Shown here: positions 54,716 through 64,000 of the stretch, one piece after another
How the letters are laid out: every line of letters begins with the position of its first letter
Position numbering within the stretch: position 1 is the first letter of the stretch
Notes under the pieces: generated by a model
Told to the model about the DNA's origin: nothing
The model's input: only the letters and a program-made list of their open reading frames with translations
Database searches by the model: none
Translations under genes and position numbers: made by a program
Origin: Brachypodium distachyon
Taxonomy: Eukaryota; Streptophyta; Magnoliopsida; Poales; Poaceae
Direction: 5' to 3'
DNA length: 64,000 nt
NCBI RefSeq assembly: GCF_000005505.3
Contig: NC_016134.3
Coordinates: 20,908,584 to 20,972,583, forward strand

Positions 54716-57700
54716 ATGCCGCGCTCGCTCCCATCCGCCGCCGTGGCTTCTAGCCGCCGCTTTCTGTGCACCATGACCGCGGATACAACCCTATTCCCAA
54801 CTCACCTTCTCGCTCTGCCGCCCGTCGTGCCTTCGCCCGCCGCCGATGAGCTAGCGCGCCTACTCCTCTCGCACCACAACCCCTTCCATCCGGCCGAGTC
54901 GACGCTCCAGCTTCTGTCCGGCGGGGGCGTGTCCCTCTCCCAGAGCCTCCTCGTGCAGATCCTCCTCCGTCTCCGCGGCGCATCGAAGCTTGCCCTCTCG
55001 CTCCTCAACTCCGCCCGCCTCCACCCATCACCGTCAGTTTCCTCTCCGCCAAACGCCGACGCGTACGACGCCGTCGTCGACGCCCTCGGCCGCGCGCACC
55101 AGTTCGACGCCGCGTGGCGGCTCGTCGTCGAGGCCGCGGCGGACGGCGCCGCCACGTCCCGCACGTTCGCAGTGCTCGCGAGGAGGTATGTCGCTGCGGG
55201 GATGACGAGGCAGGCGGTGCGTGCATTCGATGACATGGAAGCATTCGTCGGAAGAGAGCCCGATGCCGGGGAGTTTACTACTCTTCTCGATACGCTCTGC
55301 AAGTACAAGTACCCCAAGGTTCGTTATCTGGATGGTTTGCTATTGGTATTAATCTTCTTGACTTGATATCGATTGCTTCCATTGCGCGTGGTTGGGACTT
55401 ATGAAACTAGGAATCCAGCCCCATGAATTTATTTTAAAGTTGTGCATTCCCAAGGTTCTTGAGCTGCATGAACTAGTGTAAAGATCTCTTGACGCCACAT
55501 TTCTAGTTTTATGCTATACATGTCGTAGCTTCTGGCCTGTTCGCTCTCGAATAAAATGTCAATTTTGTGCACAGGAGCAGTTGCTGTTTATGATTGGTGA
55601 TTTATTGATTGTAGCTTGTGGCCTCTTTGTTCTAGATTAAAATGTCAATTTAGCAGTTGCTGTTTATGATTGGTGATTTACTGATTTTCAATGTTAAATT
55701 TTTTATGGCAAATAACACATTTCTTAATTGTTCAAACCATGCTCAAAGTTATATCGAAATGTTCGGGCGCCTTATAAACTAAAAAGGAGGGAGTGCACTT
55801 CTAGCTTAAGCTGAGAAAGTTAATGCATTGAAGTGTAAAGATCTAGTTGCATTTCTATATGATTGCATCGTCTTATTGCTCTTAAGCTATTTGTAGTGTA
55901 GCAATAAGCTATTGGCTTCACATTGTCATTCTGGTTCCTGTGGTTTGCAGTTTTTTGCTTGTAATTTGATGAGAGCTTTGATTGAAATTATTGGCAACTT
56001 GGCATTTTTTTTGCGATAAATCTCATTTCATTAAGGCATAGTAGAACAAAGCACAGTGCAAGGCACCTTACAGATAGACCCCACAAAGAAGATAAAATTA
56101 CATTCAGATCCCTAGAATCTCTTACACTCCAACTGCTTGCTCCATCGTTCAACGTCGGCTGCTACCCAGTGTCTAGTTGGACGCAAGCACCGCTGGATGG
56201 GATGTGCTCGCTAGCTCCATCTCCGGTGAAGCTCTGATGAACATTTTGTCGAAGCCCTCCAAGATGCGCGTCGAGGCGGAGTCCATCACCTTGCATAAGG
56301 GGAGTGCGGCCAGAATTGAAGCTGAAGACCCTGCAGAATCTGTTAAAGCCCGGAAGAGCAGGCAGTCGACTGATTGAGGCAGCTCGCATCAACCCTGCAC
56401 CTTGTCCACCGCCTGAGGCAAGGAAGATACATCACCACCGCTGCCACGAGATGAGTGGTCTAGAGGCTTAACCCACTCCCTTGAGCCCAAATAGGGGGAG
56501 AGGCAAACTAATCCATCCGATTCTGTTGCTGGTTCTGACGTCACTTGCCCCGCCAGAGTCGTAGGAGTAGTCGGAGGAATCTTTATTTAGTGGCACTGTC
56601 ACCACCTCCACGAGGGACGAAGTGATTGACGGTGAGGACCTGCCTAAAAGCCCCAAGATCAGCGCAATGTCAAAGCCGTCCAAAAGCAGACGAGATCCAA
56701 AGGTCTAGGAGCTCCACGGATGCAGTGCTCTGAACCAAGTGCCCTATGCCTGGGCACATCGCAGCACTGCACAGGGCACTGCAGACATCCAGAGACCGAC
56801 AGGGATATACTAGGCCGAACCGCAGGATCCCCGGCGACGTTGGCGTAGGGGCAACGGTTGAACTGAACTACAGGAACTCAGAAGAGTTGGTGGTCTGGAC
56901 TAACAAACAAGACATGCCAGGCCAGTGAGAGAAGTTTTGGATAGAGTTCTGGTTTAGGATGTTTTTTCCTCAGTTTTACTCTCCCTCTTGCAAGCTGGGT
57001 CAGACCATTGTCCTTTACTTCTAGACTCTGGGGAAGATAGGGGCTGCCACTAAGTTTCGTTTTGAAGCATCCACGATTTAGAGATATGCTGTTACAGAAA
57101 TGGCCTACTAGAACTGTTGCATATGTTCAAGACTATGGGCGACAAGTTTCTCTGGGCTTCAGGAAGTTCTTGAGAGGGTGGAAGGCAAAATGATGCTACT
57201 GGTAATAGAAGAAGTAAATAAAATTTAATTACTTCTATATGTCTGTCATTGATAGCAAAGCTGAAACTACAGAGCTAAATCCTAATTAGTGGAGGCTATG
57301 ATATGAATTGGAAGCTCAGTTGGTCCAAATTGTGAGATGGAAGAGTTCAATTGGTACAGCCTGGACCTGACCCGACCTCCCCAGAGGACGCCGGGGCGTA
57401 GCAGTAGCCGATGAAGCATTCAGATTTGAAGGCACCAAAAGGAAAATGAGAAATAAAAGAAGGGAGTGACGCATGAGCCTGAAGGAGGAAGGAACTGGGC
57501 AGGAGTGCGGCCCCGCCACCGCCGGCAGCAGGCCAATGGCCTTCCCAGGTGGCGGCGCTTGGAAGCGGACGCTCGCGAGAGAAAATAATGCCTCTGAAGC
57601 AAATCGCAACTTGGGATGTTTTCGATGAAATTATTGCTGGGTGCATCCGAGGATGCTGCGCCAGGGGGCTATGACTTCATTTTCGAAAAAATGCTAATTC

Positions 57701-60038
57701 AAAATGGAATTCTTTTTTGTCTTACCATGATGTAGACAAACACTAGCTATGGATTTGCTCATTATTTTTGCGCAATTTGTGGTATACAATTTTCCTAAAT
57801 AGTACTACATGACAAGCTTCATTCCTGCAAAAAACAAATGACGTCGGGTTCAGCTTCTTGTAGATCCGCAAGAAACTGAAACCAGAACTTTATTACCTCT
57901 GCTGATGAATGACAATCGTATAGAAACCAGCACCGGTGTATGACATTTCATTATACTGAAAGGGAAAAATATTGGTAAAGTACATTCGAGGAAATTAGTA
58001 CGTACAGAGCTTGAGATGAAGGATTTCAGAAGAGGCCTTACCACGTCAGGTTAAACCAAAGTTTGGCCCTTATCACAAGTTCACAACTAGGCCATGGAGT
58101 GAAGAAGTGCTTAAATTGTTTCTTTTCCAAAGAGTTCTATTAACATAAGATCTCTCTATGCTACTACCTCTGTTCCTAAATGTAGGAAGTCCTAGCTTTG
58201 TCCTAAGTCAAACTTCTTAAAGTTTGACCAAGTTCATAGAAAAATGTATCAACATCCGGAATATCAAGTATACTATGAAAATAGATATCATGATGAATTT
58301 ACTTGGTCAAAGTTTAAGAAGTTTGCCTGAGGACAAACCTAGGACTTCTTACATTTAGGAACGGAGGGAGTAGATGTTTGATCTTGGTCATTTCTGCATG
58401 TACAAAGACTATGCTGGTAATGATATTGGAAATTTCTATCCGGATTTGTTTTCAATGCTTGCTTTCTGGGATTTAGATGAATTTGGAGATACCTTTGTTG
58501 GATTTAATCTCTCATCTGCGTATTTCCCTGCGAATGCTTATGCAATGCTACACAACATTTCTTTTTAGCAACCGGCAGGAGCTCTGTCTTTTCATTAAGA
58601 AGAAAAAGAGTTGCTGGTTAATTAGGGTAAACTGCGCGAAACTAGTGCTGCATGATAATTTTTTATGCCTTGATAGTTGATACTTCCGAATGCCTGATGA
58701 CTCAGAATATTACTATCTGTAGCTTCAGTACACAGTAGAGAAGCATTTCTTGCACAGGTTAGTATGCAACACATGTCGTGCCAGAATAGATCAACTTTAG
58801 TAATTGCATGCATTCTAAGCATTTTGGTTTGTCTGTAAATTTGTTCTTTCAATTGATAGTTAAACAAGGTATGCTTGAAATACTTAGAGATGCTTCTTAG
58901 ACATAATTGAACATCTGTTGAACAAAAAACATCTGTATTCTTCTAAAATAGAAGTGTTTGAATTGCCTTATCAGCTGTCACAAAGTTCTTGATTACTTTG
59001 ACCTCCTTGTTTGAAGGGCTGATAATATTCTTCCACTAATGTAACACTCTGGCATTTTTATCACCATTGCAGGTAGCTACAGAGGTTTTTAATAAAAGAA
59101 AATACAAATACGAACCAAATGAAAAGATGTACACGATTCTAATATATGGTTGGTGCAAGGTAAACCGAAATGACATGTCGCAGAAATTCCTAAAAGATAT
59201 GATTGATCATGGGATAGAGCCGAACGTAGTTACATACAACATTCTCTTAAATGGTGTCTGTAGGCATGCAAGTTTGCACCCTGATAACCGATTTGATAGA
59301 ACAGTTCGTGCAGCTGAGGATCTCTTGAAGGAGATGCGTGACAGGGGAATTGAACCAGATGTAACGAGCTACTCAATCGTACTGCATGTTTACAGTCGTG
59401 CACATAAGGCTGAGCTATGTTTGTGTATGTTCCGCTCAATGAAAGATAGAGGCATTTGCCCCACAGTGGCAACATACACTTCTGTGATCAAGTGCCTTGC
59501 TTCATGTGGGAGACTGGAAGATGCTGAGAGGTTGCTTCATGAGATGGCAAGTGAGGGAGTATGCCCCTCCCCAGCAACCTACAATTGTTTCTTTAAAGAG
59601 TACCGAGGGAGAAAAGACGTTATTGGTGCTCTAGAGTTGTACAAGAAGATGAAGGCTCCTGCTTCACCAACCGCACCAGATATTCATAGTTACCATATAT
59701 TGCTTGGAATGTTCGTCAAGTTGAACCAACATGGAACTGTTACGGAACTTTGGAATGATATGTGCGAGAGCACTGTAGGTCCTGATCTTGATTCATATAC
59801 CTTGCTGATCCATGGTTTTTGTGAAAATGAGAAATGGAGAGAAGCATGCCAATTCTTCATGGAAATGATAGAGAAAGGTTTTCTTCCCCAAAAGATCACT
59901 TTTGAGATACTGTATCGTGGTCTTATACAAGCTGACATGTTAAGGACCTGGAGAAGACTGAAGAAAAGGGTTGATGAAGAAGCAGCAAAATTTGGTGACG
60001 AATACAAATTGTATCACATCAAGCCTTACAAAAGGTGA
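54716..60038 (+). CDS. P-type pentatricopeptide repeat protein, two exons
   Basis: Exon 1 is 54716-55318 (201 codons) and exon 2 is 59073-60038 (321 codons plus TGA). The join is in phase 0 with donor AAG|GTTCGT and acceptor TTGCAG|GTAGCT, giving 522 residues. The N-terminus MPRSLPSAAVASSRRFLC lacks acidic residues and is Arg/Ser-rich, fitting an organelle presequence. About eleven ~35-residue PPR motifs follow, for example residues ~118-152, then NEKMYTILIYGWCKVNRNDM, NVVTYNILLNGVC, DVTSYSIVLHVYSR, TVATYTSVIKCLAS and DLDSYTLLIHGFCENEK. The intron splits the third motif. The protein ends RTWRRLKKRVDEEAAKFGDE and on to YHIKPYKR, resembling (from memory) Arabidopsis At2g13420-type mitochondrial PPRs. 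P-type PPRs bind organelle RNA. No DYW or E domain is seen. No disruption is seen, so it is likely functional despite the setting. Confidence 0.9.
56002..57660 (-). mobile_element. Possible LINE-derived insertion in the intron (minus orientation; far end uncertain)
   Basis: The plus strand reads TTTTTTTTGCGATAAATCTC then ATTTCATTAAGGC. On the minus strand this is a TTAATGAAAT motif followed by poly(A), typical of plant LINE or SINE 3' ends. The G/C content rises beyond it. No RT or endonuclease frame was recognised, so only the 3' tail is supported. Confidence 0.35.
58164..58370. mobile_element. Stowaway-type MITE
   Basis: 207 bp with terminal inverted repeats: CTACCTCTGTTCCTAAATGT on the left and the complement of ACATTTAGGAACGGAGGGAG on the right. 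It is flanked by TA (58162-58163 and 58371-58372). Inner arms are also complementary (AAACTTCTTAAAGTTTGACC with GGTCAAAGTTTAAGAAGTTT). This is the classic CTCCCTCCGTTCC Stowaway/Tc1-mariner signature of grasses, and it has no coding capacity. Confidence 0.88.
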
Positions 60039-61397
60039 TATGATGCCAGAAAAACGATGATCTGTTTCATTCTTTTGATTGGTTCATGCAGTTGGACCCT
60101 TGCTGTCATATGCGCTTGACTGGAGCATGATTGCAAGATATATCTGTGTACCTTCGAACATGAACTTACGAAACGTGAGCTAAGACGGACTTGAGGGGAC
60201 TAAAGGAAGGGGTGGGAAGACAAGTGGCATTAGTATACTGATTTAGCGTAGTGAAACTGCCGTTACTTTCGTGCTATTGATATTTGGTGTGTTTGGGTGA
60301 ACTTGAAGGTAAACTGCTGTTTAATGATCTTCAGATATTCATCTTCAGCTTACATATGAGCTAAACAGCTCTCAGAGATAAACTGTTAACCGTTTATCTT
60401 TTTATTGCAGAAAGAGGTACTCTCTCTAATCCATATTAATTATCAAAATATTACATGTATCTAGACGCTTTTTAGGTATAGATAAATCCATATTTTGACA
60501 AATTTGAGACAAGCGGTGGACGCGATTGAGCGTGCCGTGTGGCTGACAACTACTGGTGCCGGCACAGGAACAAGAAACTCTTCTGTTTAGTTTATAAGCT
60601 TTGTCTTTTGTTGTGTTTCTTTTCGTTTGTTATTAGAAGCAATGAATTTGCCTGAATCAGTGATCAGAGTCTGTAAACAGACTAAATTTTGTCACCAAAT
60701 TTCATCAGCTTGCTCAAAAGTTTGCCACCCCGCATAAATTTTCATCACCCAAGATTCCAGAAATCTACATCTATCTACCGCTGGATGGAACAGTCAAACC
60801 TCTTACTAGAAAACATCACCGCATGGAGTAAAACATAATCTATCTAGATCTCAATCAAACTATCAATTAACCATTGTAATATGTATAGACATAATTTTAT
60901 GCTATTTATATGAAGTGAGGTGGACTACAGGAAGATTAAGGCTCAGCAATCAAAAGTTATACTTCAGCTCTCCATCAAAAGTTACTTAGCCAAATTCCTT
61001 TAAAAAAAAGTTTGTTAGCGAAAATAACAGATAAGCAAAAACTGGCGACGCAAATGGAATTAAATCCATCAGTGTCAAACATTAGCCTAAACGGGATAAA
61101 GAAGTATTTAATCGCTTCAGTTTCGCTTGGGTGTATTTCGCCTCTACAGAAAACTACATATGCTCCTAAAAAGAAATGGAGTGCTTCAAGAAACTACATA
61201 TACACCAAAAAGGAAAATGGGGTGTTTCAAAAGTTGATACACAAACATGGCAAATACATAGAAGTGCGAAAATTACGCTTATATAGAGGCTGATTTAGAT
61301 TGTGTCAGCTTTCCGCGAGTTAAGAACACAGAAGAAATCGGGCCAAGTGTATCGCATCTGAAACTTACAATTTATAAAAATTATAAATTTTCATCAC
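60039..61397. other. 3' flank of the PPR gene, no further gene seen
   Basis: A/T-rich sequence that should hold the PPR 3' UTR, with TTAGTTTATAAGC-like stretches around 60590-60610. The frame 61012-61293 (93 codons) has no recognisable domain. I see no supported feature here. Confidence 0.5.
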
Positions 61398-61620
61398 CCT
61401 TCGTTCCATAATTTAAGGTACGTGCGCATTTCAAGATTTTGCTTTGACTACCAATTAGACCAACAAACTGTGAATTACGTTTTATAAAAATTATACCAGT
61501 AAATTCATATCCACAAAAAATTCCGACGGTATAATTTTTATAATACATAATTCATATTTTAATAGTCTAACTGATGGTCAAAATTAAACCTTAAAATGTG
61601 TGCGCGCATTACGGAGGGAG
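61398..61620. mobile_element. Stowaway-like MITE
   Basis: CCTTCGTTCCATAATTTAAG on the left is partly complementary to CTTAAAATGTGTGCGCGCATTACGGAGGGAG at the right (given here as the plus strand end, 61590-61620). The interior is A/T-rich with complementary arms (TGACTACCAATTAGAC against GTCTAACTGATGGTCA). A TA target duplication is not evident, so the ends may be eroded. Confidence 0.6.
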
Positions 61621-62254
61621 CAAGTCCTAGGGCAGCATCTGTTCATCCGTCATATGGCTCACGGAAATACCAACCATTACACCGCAGAACTAGATATTCA
61701 CGATGACCACCAAATGGAATGGGACAAAGAACAACACTATCCTCTTCATTCTACGTGCAAGTAATTTGCATTCGTCATCTAAGCTGAGCATGCCATCGCA
61801 GTCTTTCTGAAGTTCTGGGGCTTCCTGCAGGCGGCATGAAGAGCCCTTCATATCTTATGTTGATGGTTAACTTTTTCTCTGTTTTTCTTGCAGTTCTGAA
61901 ATCTTGATTAGAGTAAATTGCGCAGAACCATCACATTTTAGACAGTTGTTACGAAAACCACCAGTTTTGTTAATTTTCGCGCATAACCACCACGATTCAG
62001 TGAAGTTGTTGCACATAACACTGATTCAATCGATTGCGGCGTATAAGCACGTTTCTGACCGACCGGGACCACATTCAGGTTGACCGGGCCGAGACAGAGT
62101 TAGCGCCGTCCGTTATCTCCTCCTTCTCTTCTTCTTGCTCTGCTCTGAATCCTCGGTTGGTTCCTAGCAAGCAAGGTCTGTGCATGTTGTTAGATTAACT
62201 ATAATATCCTTTGATCGATCGAGAGAGAAAGCAGGCCGCGCACCTGGGCCTCGT
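61621..62254. other. Intergenic, repeat-like
   Basis: It includes a stretch with repeated AACCACCA and ACCATCACA phrases (about 61910-62010), of a kind often seen in grass DNA-transposon debris. No gene or clear terminus was identified. Confidence 0.35.
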
Positions 62255-62336
62255 GAATTCGTCATGGAGTACGCGGCCGGCAGCGAGCTGTTCGAGCTCA
62301 TCTGCGACACCGGGCGGTTCCACGAGGACGAGGCTC
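62255..62336 (+). pseudogene. SnRK2-type protein kinase fragment
   Basis: The frame encodes EFVMEYAAGSELFELICDTG then RFHEDEA. This matches the hinge and alpha-D region of plant SnRK2/SAPK kinases (VMEYA-GGELFE-IC-AGRF-EDEA from family knowledge). It carries G-to-S and R-to-L changes, and the match stops after 27 residues. Neither the ATP loop nor the catalytic loop is present. It is a captured exon piece, not a kinase gene. Confidence 0.7.
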
Positions 62337-62718
62337 CGCAGCGGCCTTCCTCGTCGTCTTCTCCGAACGCGCTGCCGCAGTACCGGGCCTCGGGACGAGC
62401 GCGGCGCCGCTCGGATCTAACGCTGCCGCTGCCGCTGCGGGACCTCATGTCCCTCGCCGTTCCGCTTCCTCTGCCTCCCTCGCCGTCCTCCACCTCCTCC
62501 ACAGGCCTGTGCCATTGGTGATTCCTCTGCCCCGTTCCGCAGCGCCCTGCCACTGCCGCACCGCGCGCCGCCCCTGCTGCCCCTCGCGCCGACGCCTCCT
62601 GCCCCGCGCCCCGCCGCTGCTGCTCCGCGCGCCGCCCTCGCTGCCCCGTGCCCCGCCACCGCTGCTTGGTTGCGGGAGAAGAGAGACAACAGGAGGAAAA
62701 GAAGCGGGCGCGGAGATA
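62337..62718. other. GC-rich stretch between kinase fragment and LTR
   Basis: About 380 bp of GCC/CCG-rich sequence, far richer than its surroundings, ending at the LTR at 62719. Frames on both strands (for example 62417-62860 minus) are compositional. It may be part of the same captured gene segment as the kinase fragment. Confidence 0.4.
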
Positions 62719-63338
62719 TGACGTGGGTCGGGATGGCCTGATTTTTCGATGATATTTGTAACTCTCGATTTACGCAGGAGGTGACGTTGACGATCCGACT
62801 ACGGCCTAAGAGACAGCGCTTTAGCAATCGATACACCAACTCCAAAGGGTTATAAATCACGCGTGAGCACGATCAATCTGACCACGAAGGTCTTTGTTCT
62901 TGCAAGCAATCGAAGAACAAGTAAAAACAAGATAAATAGCGGATGCAATTTAAAATTACGAATATACTATATTAAAACAATGTCTCAACGAGACGATAAG
63001 TTGATGTTCCGAAAGCGGTAAAACAGGTGGTCTAACCGACACACGCGATTACACGAAATAGTAGCGATGGCTAACTTTTAACTAAACAAAACCTAAAGCT
63101 CCTTAGGGGGCTCATGGGGTATATAAAGGAGGAGGGAGAGATATTTTCGTCCACCTTGAGCAAGGAGGCCGAAATCCGACTCAATGTCTAACTTTCCTAA
63201 CAAACTACAACTTTTTAGGAAACAGAAAAACAGATCTGTCATCTTGTTTTGTCCGCCACGGTCAGCACGAGTCGAATCTCTTGATGGGGCCAGATGCGTT
63301 AGAAAGGTTTTGTAATTACCTTTCCAACAAGTACTTGT
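62719..63338 (-). mobile_element. Truncated LTR of a non-autonomous element (minus strand)
   Basis: On the minus strand it ends ...CCCGACCCACGTCA at 62719. Its U3 part is cut at about 63338 (GTACTTGT), where it joins the internal region directly, so the LTR start and adjoining ORF end (~460 bp of the reference arrangement) are deleted. The TATA-containing segment is near 63120. Confidence 0.82.
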
Positions 63339-64000
63339 ATGCGCATGGTATATGTATATATCGTTATTTTTAACTCCACTCCCATGTTACATAATTAATG
63401 TTTTATAACACAATCTCATGAGATAATTAGTGAAACAATCATCATGAATATCATTCCAGCAAGAAGATTGACAATATGTTTTGCATATATAAGCGAAATA
63501 ATATCTTGTATTTGGTTTGCACCGCTCACCATTATACCATCCCAACACTGGAGAATAATAATTAAGGTTACCCAAATTAGTTACTACAAGATGCTGAAAT
63601 TTAGAGCATGTCAAAGCACTAATATTCAAACAATCGTGTAAAGAACTACTTGGCAAATAATCAACACCAATATTGGAGCTCTTATCAAAATGATTAGGCA
63701 TATGCAAAAATTTATTTTCTCTCAAGAAAGGAAAATTATCACAAGTAATGCAAATTTCATCCAAAAAAAGTTATTGTTCGCATCATGTTCTCCAATTAAA
63801 TGAATAGCGTATCCATGAGCATTAGCAAAAGATTTTGAAATTGTTAATTCAGAAACTTTATCCATTGCATGTGACAAATATATAGCTGTATCAAGTGTAA
63901 TATAACACAAAGAATTAATAGGTGGATCCTTATCAATCACTTCATGTCTAATCAACTCGACACAACCTAAATCAAATTTATCTATCTCACCTGTTTCTCC
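63339..64000 (-). pseudogene. Gag-like ORF (C-terminal part) of a non-autonomous element, runs off the window
   Basis: On the minus strand it holds the Cys cluster (GERCKPNTRYYFAYICKTYC, second Cys changed to Tyr), the LTCSKFQHLVVTNLG block and the YLSHAMDKVSELTISKSF block. A frameshift near 63750 separates two frames (63387-63764 and 63722-63955). The Gag domain would lie beyond base 64000. Confidence 0.8.

Larger units (their letters stand above)
55319..59072 (+). other. Large intron (3754 bp) of the PPR gene
   Basis: GT donor at 55319-55320 and AG acceptor at 59071-59072, preceded by a pyrimidine-rich TTTTTATCACCATTGC. It contains a LINE-like 3' end (~56002-), a GC-rich unassigned block (~57350-57660) and a Stowaway MITE (58164-58370). 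ORFs inside it (56177-56377, 57316-57609, 58374-58568 and others) show no recognisable domain and are not called as genes. Confidence 0.8.

Noticed and set aside
61012..61293. Small 93-codon gene
   Set aside because: No domain, no splice or promoter context, and an internal repeat-like sequence (NYIYTKKENGV); not supported as coding.
62180..62521. Protein kinase gene
   Set aside because: Only 27 residues match a kinase. The rest of the frame is unrelated and low complexity, and there is no ATP-binding loop or catalytic loop.

Overview
This is plant nuclear DNA, almost certainly from a grass, and it looks like centromeric or pericentromeric heterochromatin. About 18 kb (over a quarter of the window) is one family of tandem satellite with a ~156 bp period. 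That is the size class of grass centromeric satellites: rice CentO about 155 bp, maize CentC 156 bp, Brachypodium CentBd 156 bp. The satellite is interleaved with Ty3/Gypsy retroelements of centromeric (CRM-like) type. Species is inference only; Brachypodium would fit, but no alignment could be run.

Layout. 1-7385: two non-autonomous LTR elements in head-to-tail array (LTR, gag-like ORF, LTR, gag-like ORF). 7386-14090: an autonomous CRM-like element on the minus strand, with an intact 1703-codon gag-pol, nested in the second ORF; its 5' end is replaced by satellite. 14091-21742: satellite array 1, with a 15-monomer higher-order repeat of 2339 bp. 21750-31118: a Tekay-like chromovirus with long (~3 kb) LTRs. 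Its 5' part is scrambled by an internal inversion and by a chimeric plastid DNA insert built from psbB, ycf3 and ndhB pieces. 31119-32706: 3' part of a non-autonomous element. 32707-39238: satellite array 2, opposite in orientation to array 1. 39239-46957: more non-autonomous copies and LTRs alternating with satellite blocks. 46953-52436: one plus-strand and one minus-strand non-autonomous copy. 52437-62718: a non-satellite island with fragments of another Gypsy element, one apparently intact two-exon P-type PPR gene (54716-60038), Stowaway-type MITEs, a LINE-like tail and a 27-codon SnRK2 kinase fragment. 62719-64000: another minus-strand non-autonomous copy.

How the parts relate. The non-autonomous family has its own U3 and a Gag-like protein without zinc knuckle, protease, RT or integrase. 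It shares TATA-R-U5 and the ~1.3 kb leader with the autonomous element, so it is plausibly mobilised by that element's Pol. Its ORF runs across the 3' LTR boundary and carries a ~500-residue C-terminal region I do not recognise, including a conserved Cys/His cluster. Satellite/element junctions repeatedly show a few bases of microhomology, pointing to end-joining or template switching rather than clean insertion. The PPR gene is the only convincing host gene. Most other open frames are shadows of repeats.
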